Assembly: GCA_013298775.1 (NCBI GenBank)
Contig: JAAFIV010000026.1
Location: forward strand, 1-64,000
Origin: Ignavibacteria bacterium
Lineage (GTDB): Bacteria; Bacteroidota; Ignavibacteria; Kapaibacteriales; UBA4661
Direction of reading: 5' to 3'
DNA length: 64,000 bases
A program made the translations under genes and the position numbers. Below are positions 55,838-64,000 of the stretch, piece by piece (position 1 is the stretch's first letter; every line of letters starts with the position of its first letter). The notes below the pieces were generated by a model. The model made no database searches, was not told the DNA's origin, and was given only the letters and a program-made list of their open reading frames with translations.

Positions 55838-57430
55838 ATGCACTTTGCTACTACTCGTTGGTCGTTTTTTTTGTGGTGCTGCGCAATGCTGTTTCTGACG
55901 GCAATAGTACAGCATCATAGCTTTTTCTGGGATACCGTTATGCTTGCCTCACAGCAAGCACAGTGGTTCTACACGCATGGTATAAAGCCCTTTCCCAGCT
56001 CAATTGACGTGGGACATCCACCGCTATTGCCAGCATATTTGGCGATTGTGTGGCACATGTTCGGGCAATCTCTTGAGGTAAGCCATTGGGCAATGCTCCC
56101 TTTCTTGTGGCTGATTGTTTGGGCTATTCATCACCTTGCAGAGCTGATTAGTTCTCGCTTTTGGGATGATTCCCCGCTTCTTGTTCTCGCACTTTCCGCG
56201 CTGCTTCTCCTGCAACCAACGCTTCTCGCACAGGCAACACTCATTTCCCCTGATATTCCATTGTGCGCTTTTTTTCTGTGTGCTTTGTGGCATTTTTTGC
56301 AACCGAAGAGCAAGCAGTGGCGCGGACTCTATGCTGTTTGGCTTGTGTTGCTTTCTTTTACAAGTTTACGCGGAATGATTGCCGTCGCGCTCTTTGCTGG
56401 TGCAGAATGTGTGTGCTTGTTTCTTGAAAATACGCCCTCGCTAAAAAATTGGAAGAGTTTGGCGCAAGTATTGGTGCGCTCTGCAAGCGTGTACTTGCCC
56501 GCTTTGTTCCTTTTCAGTTTGTGGTATCGGTGGCACAGCGCGACGACCGGCAATATTGGCTGGCACGACACCTCGTCAAGCGAGTTTTATCGCGCTGTTT
56601 GGGATATTTCTGGGCTTGTGAAAAATGAAGCTGTATTTGTGTGGCGATTGGTGGATTTTGGCGCAGGTGCAGTTTGGATTGTATTGGGAGCTAGTCTATA
56701 TCAGTTGTGGAAGCAATCTCGCGCATTCGGGCAATCATTTTCAATAACACTTTTCGATGCTCTTCCCCAGCGTTTATGCGTATTGGCGGCACTTTCGCTT
56801 GCTGCATGGATGCTCATTGTTGCGGTGTTGCCGATATATTCCATTAGCCATCGATATTTTCTGCCGTTGCAGCTTTTGGTGAGTATTAGTGCGGTGTTGG
56901 GGTTGTTTGGGCAGATGAAATTTGGGCAGATGAAATTTGGGCAGAAAAAATTTAGGCAGACAGAAGTGTCCGCCCTACCGAAGCCCAACACTGTTCGTAG
57001 CGCGAACACTCTTGTCTGCGCCTCAAAGCGAAGCATTTATGCGGTGTTGTGTGTAGTTTTGCTGACGGGGCATTGTTGGGCGTGGCTCTATCCGCCTACA
57101 CTTGCCAAGGGCTGGGATGCAACCTTAGCGTATTTGCCGTATGATGGTCTTAGAAAGCAGGTTTTACGCAGTATTCAGGTGCGAGGTATTGCCGCAAAAG
57201 ATATTCATTCTCGCAACTTCGCCATTTTTTCCGCCCGCGACCTCGACCTCGTCTCAAATGCCGATACGCTTGGGTACGGCGCATCAACATTCGGCAGCAC
57301 GCGTTATGTGTTTTTTGCCTCTGTGCTGAATGGCTTCAAAGATGAGGAAATACGCGCCTTGCAGAAGTGGAAGTGTCTGGAACGGGCAGAAGCGTGGGGA
57401 ATGGTGGTGGAGCTGCGGGAACGCCCGTAA
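55838..57430 (+). CDS. GT39-like membrane glycosyltransferase (ArnT-like), with in-frame repeat insertion
   Basis: A 530-residue multi-pass inner-membrane glycosyltransferase using a lipid-linked sugar donor. FFWDTVMLASQQAQWFYTHG and DVGHPPLLPAYLAIVWHMFG match the catalytic first loop of GT39/PMT/ArnT enzymes (the Asp and HPP). About ten hydrophobic segments follow. The region at 56906-57022 is unusual: a 15-bp tandem repeat (FGQMK-type pentapeptides) is followed by an in-frame palindrome, lengthening a loop between two membrane segments. The ATG at 55838 is preferred because upstream sequence is repeat-derived. Confidence 0.75.
   Translation: MHFATTRWSFFLWCCAMLFLTAIVQHHSFFWDTVMLASQQAQWFYTHGIKPFPSSIDVGHPPLLPAYLAIVWHMFGQSLEVSHWAMLPFLWLIVWAIHHLAELISSRFWDDSPLLVLALSALLLLQPTLLAQATLISPDIPLCAFFLCALWHFLQPKSKQWRGLYAVWLVLLSFTSLRGMIAVALFAGAECVCLFLENTPSLKNWKSLAQVLVRSASVYLPALFLFSLWYRWHSATTGNIGWHDTSSSEFYRAVWDISGLVKNEAVFVWRLVDFGAGAVWIVLGASLYQLWKQSRAFGQSFSITLFDALPQRLCVLAALSLAAWMLIVAVLPIYSISHRYFLPLQLLVSISAVLGLFGQMKFGQMKFGQKKFRQTEVSALPKPNTVRSANTLVCASKRSIYAVLCVVLLTGHCWAWLYPPTLAKGWDATLAYLPYDGLRKQVLRSIQVRGIAAKDIHSRNFAIFSARDLDLVSNADTLGYGASTFGSTRYVFFASVLNGFKDEEIRALQKWKCLERAEAWGMVVELRERP
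56906..57022 (+). repeat. 15-bp tandem repeat and palindromic insert inside the glycosyltransferase gene
   Basis: TTTGGGCAGATGAAA is repeated at 56906, 56921 and 56936 (third copy varied). Then 56953-57022 has arms GGCAGACAGAAGTGTCCGC and GCGAACACTCTTGTCTGCG, which are about 15/19 complementary. The sequence GTAGCGCGAACACTCTTGTC resembles a repeat I know from other bacterial genomes. The whole stretch stays in frame. Confidence 0.75.
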
Positions 57431-57437
57431 AGGCTGA

Positions 57438-60320
57438 TCATTCCTTCTGCGCAGCTTCTTTTTTCTCTGTCAATGTTTTTTCTGGCAATAAAATAAACTC
57501 CACCGCATTTTCCTTTTTGAGCCAAACCCGTATGAGTGCTGCAACGTCAGTTTTTTTTACAGCATTGATGCGTTTCGTAAAATCAAGCAACAAGCTAGGT
57601 TTGTCAAGGTGTTGAGCCATTTCAACGAGTGTTGTTTGCCAGAAGCTATTTGTTCTGAGGTCGGTTTCGTGCGTTGCAAGGAGTTTTGCCTTTGCATCGT
57701 CTAAATAACGGTCTGGAAAGCGAGCATTGGCAAGGTTTTCAAGCACAGTGTACATTTGCGCGGTAAGCTGCCGTGCGCGATCTGGTGCGCAGGGAAAATA
57801 GAGCGTTGCGGTGTACTCTTCATGCGGGATGCGGCTCATTTCCACTGCGTTGTACACGTAGTACACACCCGAAGAATCCTCGCGCAAAGATTCCGACAAA
57901 CTTGTTTGCAAAATATCATTCGCAACCCTCATCACTGCGTCTTTCTCAGGCGACCACGTGCAGGTATCGCCCCACATCACCATCGCGACACTTTTGGCAT
58001 CAACTCCAGCATATACCTCGCGTCGAATGCCTTTTGCATAGCGAATCTCCATGTCTTTCCACCGCGTTTTTTCTTGGAGCGATGAAGGCAAGCTAGCGAT
58101 ATACTGCTCTACAAACGGCTTCATATCTTGTTCCTTGAACCCACCAACAAAAACAAATGTCATACCATTCGCGTTAGCGAAGCGTTGTTTGTAGAATGGG
58201 AAGCCCACGCCAGCATGATTCCAAGCGTCGAAATCGGCTTTGGTACTGGGTTTGGCGATAAAATGATAGTTGTGAAAATTGTACCATGCCGAATCGGTCA
58301 AAACTGATTCAGGGTCTGCGCCGCGATTTTGCGCGGCAAGTCCTTTGGAAAATCGCTGCGCTTGGATAATGGCGGTATCAAGGCGAGGGCGTGTACATGC
58401 TGCGTGGAGAAACTGAACGTATGTTTTTATATCTGCAAGGCGCGTACTGCCCTTGAAGCCATGAAACGAGCGCGTAATTTCTGGCGCGAGCGTTGCCGAA
58501 ATGCCCGCTAATTTTTTCTCAATATCTGCTGCCGAGAGTGTTCCCACGCCGCTTGTGAGCGGTGATTGGATGTCATCTGTTTCCGTGAGATCCATAAAAT
58601 TTTCTGGTGTTACGCGCTCCGAGTAGCCACCTGCGGCGAAGCATTGCATGAGAATTTCTTCCTTGTTCCACGTCGTCGGTTTCAGAATCACGCTTGCGCC
58701 ATTGGAGAGTGTCCACTTCGTGATGCCAAGCGATTTCACGGTTTCGGTGCGAACAATTTTTCCAGCTCTCGGCTCGTGTTCCAAGAACGGAGCATCTACA
58801 AAGGTTTCTCGGTATGGCGCGAGTTCTAGAGCGCGGACACTTTTTACAACATCCAAAAATTCCTGCTTTTCTGGCACCCGCATTCCTTCGCGGTCTGGGT
58901 ATGCGCAGAGAATAACTTGATTCGAGTCGCGGAGCATTTCTCTCGCAAAAGCATGTATTTCTGCGCTTGTCAGGCTTTGCAGAATTGCTTTGTCCAAGCG
59001 ACATTGTTCCGCCGCACTTCGCACTGCTCCTTGCCCTAAGGCGTGTGCAACGTATATTTCAGCATACACGGCGGAAGTTGTATTTTCGCGCTGTTTGTAC
59101 TGCTGTTCTGTTCCTTCAATCAGGCTGCGTTGCAAGCGTTGTATTTCCGCCTCCAAAAAGCCGAAACGCAGCACTCGCTCTATCTCCGCGAGTGCTGCCG
59201 AAAAACCTGAAACAACAGCAAGTTTGGCTTCTACATTCAACGTAATGGTCTTCAAAAGGCGTGTTTGGGTCGCGGTTTGCAGCACTGCCCTATTTATGGG
59301 ATGCGTAGGGTTGTTTCGCACAATATCGGTAAAACGGTTGTTCATCAAATTCACCAAAACAGCACGAAGAACTTCATGGCGACGTGAGGCAGAATCGGGT
59401 CGCACGGGGATTTCATGTTTCCAAATAAGTTCTGTTGCCGAAGCAGGAATTTCCTTGTCGAGCAATACGGCTATTTGCGGTTCAGAGCGTTGTTTCATGC
59501 TCTGTGGCGGTATGAATGCTTGTTCTGTTGTTCGTGCTTGCATTCCTGCGAAATGCGTTTTTATCAAGAATTCAATACGGCGTGGGTCAATGTCGCCGAC
59601 AACAATAGCAGCCATGCGGCTTGGGCGATACCACGTCTCGTAAAAATCACGCACACGCTGAAGGCGAAACGTATCAATGATTGCTTTTTTGCCAATAGGC
59701 AAGCGGGTTTGGTGTATCAATCCTTCCCACAAAATTGGCAAGGTCTGACGGCGCAAACGCCCCGCCACGCCTTGCTCTTGCAGTCGCCATTCTTCGACAA
59801 CTACGCCGCGCTCTTTGTTTGTTTCGAGCGTGTCGAAGCGGATATTTTCTGCCCAATCGTGCAAAATCTGCACACCTTTTCGGATAACACTTGTATCGTT
59901 TGTCGGAATTTGCAGTTGATACACAGTTTCCTCGCAGCTTGTGTAGGCGTTGGTGTGCGCACCAAAAGTCATGCCGACGCTCTCCAGAAAGCCGACCAAT
60001 TCTCGCTTGGGGAAGTTTTTTGTGCCATTGAAAGCGAGATGCTCTAGCACATGTGCTAATCCTTGTTGGTCGTCGTCTTCGTAAATTGAGCCAACATCCA
60101 CTACAAGGCGCATCTCTGCTCGCTTCTCTGGCTTTGCATTCTTGCGAATGTAATACGAAAATCCATTCGGTAAGCGTCCGAAAATGACGGCAGAGTCTTG
60201 TATTGTCGTGTTTTTAGGAGTTTGGGAAAAAACATTATGTGGCAAAAATAAGAGCATAGAGACCGCGTACACACCAGCAGAAACAAGGTATGTAGCACAA
60301 GATTTGACGAGCGTTTTCAT
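57438..60320 (-). CDS. Exported two-domain M16 zinc peptidase (pitrilysin-like)
   Basis: A 960-residue peptidase with a signal peptide (VSAGVYAVSMLLFLPHNVFS, cleaved before QTPKN) placing it in the periplasm or outer membrane. The N-terminal half holds the inverted zinc site HVLEH in GLAHVLEHLAFNGTKNF and the conserved FGAHTNAYTS that follows. The second half (from about residue 500) resembles the inactive M16 domain that closes the chamber. This is the full-size PqqL-like form, in contrast to the half-size M16 protein at 12206. The ATG at 60320 is preferred over a GTG two codons upstream. Confidence 0.93.
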   Translation of the reverse strand: MKTLVKSCATYLVSAGVYAVSMLLFLPHNVFSQTPKNTTIQDSAVIFGRLPNGFSYYIRKNAKPEKRAEMRLVVDVGSIYEDDDQQGLAHVLEHLAFNGTKNFPKRELVGFLESVGMTFGAHTNAYTSCEETVYQLQIPTNDTSVIRKGVQILHDWAENIRFDTLETNKERGVVVEEWRLQEQGVAGRLRRQTLPILWEGLIHQTRLPIGKKAIIDTFRLQRVRDFYETWYRPSRMAAIVVGDIDPRRIEFLIKTHFAGMQARTTEQAFIPPQSMKQRSEPQIAVLLDKEIPASATELIWKHEIPVRPDSASRRHEVLRAVLVNLMNNRFTDIVRNNPTHPINRAVLQTATQTRLLKTITLNVEAKLAVVSGFSAALAEIERVLRFGFLEAEIQRLQRSLIEGTEQQYKQRENTTSAVYAEIYVAHALGQGAVRSAAEQCRLDKAILQSLTSAEIHAFAREMLRDSNQVILCAYPDREGMRVPEKQEFLDVVKSVRALELAPYRETFVDAPFLEHEPRAGKIVRTETVKSLGITKWTLSNGASVILKPTTWNKEEILMQCFAAGGYSERVTPENFMDLTETDDIQSPLTSGVGTLSAADIEKKLAGISATLAPEITRSFHGFKGSTRLADIKTYVQFLHAACTRPRLDTAIIQAQRFSKGLAAQNRGADPESVLTDSAWYNFHNYHFIAKPSTKADFDAWNHAGVGFPFYKQRFANANGMTFVFVGGFKEQDMKPFVEQYIASLPSSLQEKTRWKDMEIRYAKGIRREVYAGVDAKSVAMVMWGDTCTWSPEKDAVMRVANDILQTSLSESLREDSSGVYYVYNAVEMSRIPHEEYTATLYFPCAPDRARQLTAQMYTVLENLANARFPDRYLDDAKAKLLATHETDLRTNSFWQTTLVEMAQHLDKPSLLLDFTKRINAVKKTDVAALIRVWLKKENAVEFILLPEKTLTEKKEAAQKE

Positions 60321-60388
60321 AAGCACAAGCGGTAGAGTGGTTGTAAATGCAAGGAATGGAAAGCCAGAAATTGTAACGATATAGAAAG

Positions 60389-60432
60389 AACAAAGCCCCT
60401 GTAATACAAATGATTACAAGGGCTTTGTTTTG
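60389..60432 (-). terminator. Terminator after tRNA-Ser
   Basis: CAAAGCCCCTGTAAT (60391-60405) pairs with ATTACAAGGGCTTTG (60413-60427), one mismatch. It lies directly downstream of the tRNA on the minus strand. Confidence 0.7.
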
Positions 60433-60438
60433 AATGAG

Positions 60439-60527
60439 CGGAGAGAGAGGGATTCGAACCCTCGGTAGATCTTGCGAACTACGACGGTTTAGCAAACCGT
60501 TGGTTTCAGCCACTCACCCATCTCTCC
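60439..60527 (-). tRNA. tRNA-Ser (anticodon GCT)
   Basis: On the minus strand the acceptor is GGAGAGA ... TCTCTCC with discriminator G. The anticodon stem-loop ACGGTTTGCTAAACCGT gives GCT. The long variable arm (GTAGTTCGCAAGATCTAC) is the serine hallmark, and GGGTTCGAATCCC is the T arm. Total 89 nt; CCA is not encoded. Confidence 0.95.
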
Positions 60528-60708
60528 GAAGGGGGCGTTTGAAACATTTTTAGCAATGTTTTGAAACCAATAAGAACCGCAATATGGGAAATATTTTTGA
60601 TACTGCCAAAGTTTTTTTCTGGTATGAAAAAGGTGTAAGTTTGTAGTTGCTTCTCTTTCTCGCTTTTGTTGAGGTTTCTTCTTTCGACAATACAAAACGT
60701 TTGCAGCA

Positions 60709-61890
60709 ATGATTATTTCTCATCTTACACTCAAGAATTGGCGTAACTTCCGCAGTATTGACATTGACCTCCAGCCGCGTACTTTCATTGTCGGGGCAAA
60801 TGCTTCCGGGAAATCAAACATCTTAGATGCTATTCGTTTCTTGCGTGATATTGTCAAGTCTGGTGGCGGTTTACAAAAGGCAGTGAGCGAAAGAGATGGT
60901 ATCTCGAAAATACGATGCCTCTCGGCGAAAGGCACTTCAGATATTGAAATCCATATCCACCTTGCCGAGCGAGAAAATATGCCGCCCTTATGGAAATATG
61001 AACTTGGATTTCGGCAAGAAAATATTGGTGGTTCGGTTGGTGCAAGCGGCACACGGGCTGCGGTTGTGTATGAGCGTGTGTACAAGGCTAATGATAGCAA
61101 ACCGCTATTCAGCCGCCCAGATAAAGAAGATAAGGATGATTCTTTTCTCCTTCAATCCACATCTTTAGAGCAGCCGCGCAGTAATCGCGCTTTTCGTCCT
61201 ATTGCGGAATTTTTGGAATCTATTCAGTATCTCCACGTTGTACCGCAGCTTCTCCGTGCACCCGATTCATACTTAAAAGCAAGTAATCAAGAGGATGTAT
61301 ATGGGCGTGATTTTTTTGAGCGCATCAGCAACACGCCAGAACGGACGCGCACTGCATTTCTGAAGCGCATTGAAAAAGCATTGCAATTTGCTGTTCCACA
61401 GTTTGTTAAGTTAGATTTTATTCGCGGAGATGATAGCAAGCCACACCTACAAGCCTCGTACAAGCATTGGCGAGCAACAGACGCTTTGCAACAAGAAAAT
61501 CAGTTTTCTGATGGTACATTGCGCTTAATTGGCTTTCTCTGGTCGCTGCAAGACGGTTCAAAGCCACTTTTGCTGGAAGAACCTGAGCTTTCTTTGCATT
61601 CAGGCGTGGTGCGACAGTTACCAGAAATTATTGCTGCTGTGCAGCACAAACGCCATTCTACACCGCGTCAGGTCATTTTAACAACGCATAGTGCGGATAT
61701 TCTCTCCAATTCTGGTATTGCTTTGGAAGAAGTTGTTATTTTAGAAACAACAAAAAATGGTACAGAGGCATATTCTCCTGCTACACTCAAAGATGCAAGG
61801 GCATTACTGAACGCTAAAATAAGTGTCGCTGATATTGTTCGCCCGCGAACAGAGCCAAAAAATATTGAGCAAATGACATTCGACTTTTGA
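60709..61890 (+). CDS. AAA ATPase (AAA_21, OLD-like), first gene of a two-gene module
   Basis: A 393-residue ATPase of the ABC/SMC-like class found in OLD nucleases and several phage-defence systems. It opens ISHLTLKNWRNFRSIDIDL, typical of RecF/OLD proteins, with Walker A GANASGKSN at 29-37, the ABC-type QFSDGTLRLIG signature, Walker B LLLEEPELSLH at about 287-297 and the switch histidine in TTHSADIL. It has no TOPRIM domain of its own. The next gene, 10 bp downstream, supplies one, so the two together make up a split OLD-like nuclease. The role is probably anti-phage or DNA repair; the trigger is unknown. Confidence 0.88.
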   Translation: MIISHLTLKNWRNFRSIDIDLQPRTFIVGANASGKSNILDAIRFLRDIVKSGGGLQKAVSERDGISKIRCLSAKGTSDIEIHIHLAERENMPPLWKYELGFRQENIGGSVGASGTRAAVVYERVYKANDSKPLFSRPDKEDKDDSFLLQSTSLEQPRSNRAFRPIAEFLESIQYLHVVPQLLRAPDSYLKASNQEDVYGRDFFERISNTPERTRTAFLKRIEKALQFAVPQFVKLDFIRGDDSKPHLQASYKHWRATDALQQENQFSDGTLRLIGFLWSLQDGSKPLLLEEPELSLHSGVVRQLPEIIAAVQHKRHSTPRQVILTTHSADILSNSGIALEEVVILETTKNGTEAYSPATLKDARALLNAKISVADIVRPRTEPKNIEQMTFDF

Positions 61891-61900
61891 AAGTGGCACA

Positions 61901-62545
61901 ATGAAAAGAGCGCAAACGCCGATTATACTGGTGATTGAGGATCAGTTACAACGATTGGTTGCACGAAAACTTATTGAGCAGCAGAATATGCTGAGTATCT
62001 CGCGAGAACTTAGCGAGGGTGGTAATCAGTACATCAAGAGCAATCTTAAAAAATTCAATGAAGCCGCTGAATTCGCGCTCCCATTTGTTGTGCTGACAGA
62101 CTTAGATGCTTACGATTGCCCGCTTGTGCTGCTGCGGGAGTGGTTACCATTCAAACGGCATAAAAACTTGCTTTTTCGCATTGCCGTTCGTGAAGTAGAA
62201 GCATGGCTTTTGGCAGATAGAATAAATTTTGCAAAATTTTTAGGTGTACCTGTATCGCGCATCACAACTGATCCAGAAGGTATTCCAAAACCAAAAGAGT
62301 TTATTTTTGAGTTGGCGAGAAGGTCAAAAAAGCACAGCATCAAAGAAGGTATTCCGCCGAAAGGTACGGCGAAGACTGGGCAACTCTACAATCCTTTGTT
62401 GGCGCAATTTGTCCTTCAACATTGGTCGCTGGAAACCGCAGCAGAACACGCTCCGAGTCTTGCTAAATTTGCACTACGTTTGGAAGAATTTTCAACAATG
62501 CTCGCCTTAGAAGGGCGAAACGTAGAAGCACAAGCACGTAAATAA
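61901..62545 (+). CDS. TOPRIM-like protein (DUF4276 type), partner of the AAA ATPase
   Basis: A 214-residue protein with the TOPRIM metal-binding pattern: Glu13 in ILVIEDQLQRLV, the DxD pair Asp67/Asp69 in VLTDLDAYDC, and the later EVEAWLLAD (Glu98/Glu100) characteristic of the DUF4276 group. It begins 10 bp after the AAA ATPase gene, so it is co-transcribed and likely forms the nuclease subunit of a split OLD-like complex. It is smaller than AriB of PARIS (DUF4435), and belongs to a different TOPRIM family. The substrate (DNA, RNA or tRNA) cannot be predicted. Confidence 0.75.
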   Translation: MKRAQTPIILVIEDQLQRLVARKLIEQQNMLSISRELSEGGNQYIKSNLKKFNEAAEFALPFVVLTDLDAYDCPLVLLREWLPFKRHKNLLFRIAVREVEAWLLADRINFAKFLGVPVSRITTDPEGIPKPKEFIFELARRSKKHSIKEGIPPKGTAKTGQLYNPLLAQFVLQHWSLETAAEHAPSLAKFALRLEEFSTMLALEGRNVEAQARK

Positions 62546-62569
62546 TCGCATATACTCTCTCTTTTCACC

Positions 62570-64000
62570 ATGAACAACGTTTTTGATATTCTCGTCATCG
62601 GTGGCGGACACGCAGGCATAGAAGCCAGCGTTGCTGCCGCGACGATGGGCGTGTGCAATCCCGTACACCGCTTCCATGCTCGTCCTTTGCGCGTTGGTTT
62701 AATTTCAATGGATATTTCCTCCATTGGGCGTTTGTCGTGCAATCCTGCTGTTGGCGGGACGGCAAAAGGGCATTTGGTGAAGGAATTAGACGCGCTTGGT
62801 GGCGTAATGGGCATCATTGCTGACAAAAGCGGTGTGCAGTTCAAAATGCTCAATCGCTCGAAAGGTCCTGCGGTGTGGTCGCCGCGCTCGCAAAATGACA
62901 AAGATTTGTATCCACAGTATGCGCAGGAATTGGTACAAAATACCCCAAACCTCAGTATTATTCAGGGTTCGGCGGTGAATATCACGGTACAGCACGACAA
63001 GGTAACGGGCGTAGAACTTGCAGACGGCTCAGAACTCACAGCGCAAGCAGTGGTGCTGTGTGGCGGCACATTTTTGAATGGCATCATGCACACTGGAATG
63101 TGCCAAACGGCTGGCGGACGCTTTGGCGAGCAAGCAGCGACGGGCATTTCCGATATGTTAGCGAGTTACGGTTTGGAGAAAGGTCGCTTGAAAACAGGTA
63201 CTCCGCCGCGTGTTGCCGCCGAAAGTATTGATTTTTCCAAAACACATCCCGCGCCCGGTGACGAGCCGCCCATTCCCTTCTCGCATCGCACGAAATCGGT
63301 GAAAAATACGATTACCTGCTGGGGAACGGAAACAAGCGAAACCACGCACGACATCTTGCGTACAGGCTTCGACCGCTCGCCCATGTTTACTGGGCGCATC
63401 AAGGGAAGTGGTCCGCGCTATTGTCCTTCGATTGAAGATAAAATCAATCGCTTTTCGGAGCGCACCTCGCACCACATCATGCTTGAGCCAGAGGGCTTAC
63501 ACACAAACTCTGTGTATGTGAACGGCTTTTCGACAAGTTTACCAGATGACGTGCAATTACGTGGCTTGCAGACGATTCCGGGTTTGGAAAATGTGCAGCT
63601 TCTCCGCGCTGGCTATGCGGTGGAATACGATTTCTTTTTCCCTTTTCAACTAAAATTTTCCCTTGAAACAAAAGCAATTTCGGGCTTGTTTTTTGCGGGA
63701 CAAATCAACGGCACATCGGGCTATGAAGAAGCTGCAACGCAAGGTTTTATCGCAGGTGTGAACGCGGCAATGAAGGTGCGCGGCGAGGACGAATTTACGC
63801 TCAAACGCTCCGAAGCGTATATCGGCGTACTCATTGACGACCTCGTGAACAAAAGCACCGAAGAGCCGTACCGCATTTTTACCTCCGCCGCCGAGTATCG
63901 CTTGCTGTTGCGCCAAGACAACGCCGACCGACGATTGATGAAATACGGACAAGAGCTTGGTTTAATCGAATCGGCGAGCTACGAGCAAATGCTTCAGCGC
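62570..64000 (+). CDS. mnmG: tRNA uridine-5-carboxymethylaminomethyl modification enzyme MnmG (partial)
   Basis: An FAD protein that with MnmE modifies the wobble uridine of several tRNAs. The frame is open from the ATG at 62570 through 477 codons to the edge of the window, so the C-terminal quarter or so is missing (full length is about 620 residues). The FAD motif [14 protein letters not shown], the catalytic-cysteine region [18 protein letters not shown] and LKTGTPPR are all present. About 12 extra residues occur after ATMG (near residues 27-38), before the second strand. It is the first gene after the AAA/TOPRIM module, 24 bp downstream. Confidence 0.97.
   Translation, partial: MNNVFDILVIGGGHAGIEASVAAATMGVCNPVHRFHARPLRVGLISMDISSIGRLSCNPAVGGTAKGHLVKELDALGGVMGIIADKSGVQFKMLNRSKGPAVWSPRSQNDKDLYPQYAQELVQNTPNLSIIQGSAVNITVQHDKVTGVELADGSELTAQAVVLCGGTFLNGIMHTGMCQTAGGRFGEQAATGISDMLASYGLEKGRLKTGTPPRVAAESIDFSKTHPAPGDEPPIPFSHRTKSVKNTITCWGTETSETTHDILRTGFDRSPMFTGRIKGSGPRYCPSIEDKINRFSERTSHHIMLEPEGLHTNSVYVNGFSTSLPDDVQLRGLQTIPGLENVQLLRAGYAVEYDFFFPFQLKFSLETKAISGLFFAGQINGTSGYEEAATQGFIAGVNAAMKVRGEDEFTLKRSEAYIGVLIDDLVNKSTEEPYRIFTSAAEYRLLLRQDNADRRLMKYGQELGLIESASYEQMLQR

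Overview
The window looks like chromosome from a bacterium of the Bacteroidota/Chlorobiota/Kapabacteria group. Three very different secreted proteins (4555-8259, 18422-24112, 29362-30945) end in the short beta-rich tail with an 'SPNP'-like motif used as a type IX secretion (T9SS) sorting signal. Several genes are preceded by boxes matching the Bacteroidota -7 promoter element TAnnTTTG. Outer-membrane beta-barrel and Wzi-like proteins point to a Gram-negative envelope. The exact phylum is an inference; there is no rRNA gene to settle it.

Layout. 1-2.2 kb: a compact four-gene operon (trypsin-like peptidase, two HicB-like proteins, a beta-class DNA methyltransferase), possibly a defence or conflict cassette. 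2.3-4.3 kb: flavodoxin-like protein and guanine deaminase. 4.5-9.6 kb: a large T9SS-exported protein and a small exported protein behind a Pho-box-like operator. 10-13.5 kb: isochorismatase-like hydrolase, COG0523 GTPase, STAS protein, M16 peptidase. 14-17.2 kb: two glycosyltransferases and an HxlR regulator preceded by four 11-bp repeats. 17.5-32.6 kb (minus strand): outer-membrane barrel, a 1,896-residue subtilisin-like protease, asd, a Wzi-like protein, a NUDIX hydrolase and a DUF1501/DUF1800 pair. 33.6-38.8 kb: three tandem Hsp20 genes, a HEPN gene with an acidic partner, and dnaK. 39-48.4 kb: two AraC regulators with their partners, a 1,549-residue secreted protein with a dockerin-like end, HNH endonuclease, initiator tRNA and an oxidoreductase pseudogene. 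48.6-55.1 kb (minus strand): chemotaxis receptor, TMEM175-like channel, methyltransferase, PD-(D/E)XK-like protein, a SnoaL/DoxX/Crp cluster and OsmC. 55.8-64 kb: GT39-like glycosyltransferase, two-domain M16 peptidase, tRNA-Ser, a two-gene AAA ATPase plus TOPRIM (split OLD-like) module, and the start of mnmG.

The intergenic space is unusually rich in dispersed palindromic elements. At least six families are seen, some with the features of non-autonomous mobile elements: terminal inverted repeats, flanking direct repeats, and an apparent in-frame insertion in a gene. No transposase is present in the window.

The best candidates for undescribed biology are the AAA/TOPRIM pair (60.7-62.5 kb), the trypsin-HicB-HicB-methyltransferase operon, the HEPN pair beside dnaK, a possible structured RNA near 55.6 kb, and three repeat-built operators (upstream of the 8797 gene, of the HxlR gene and of the Hsp20 operon).
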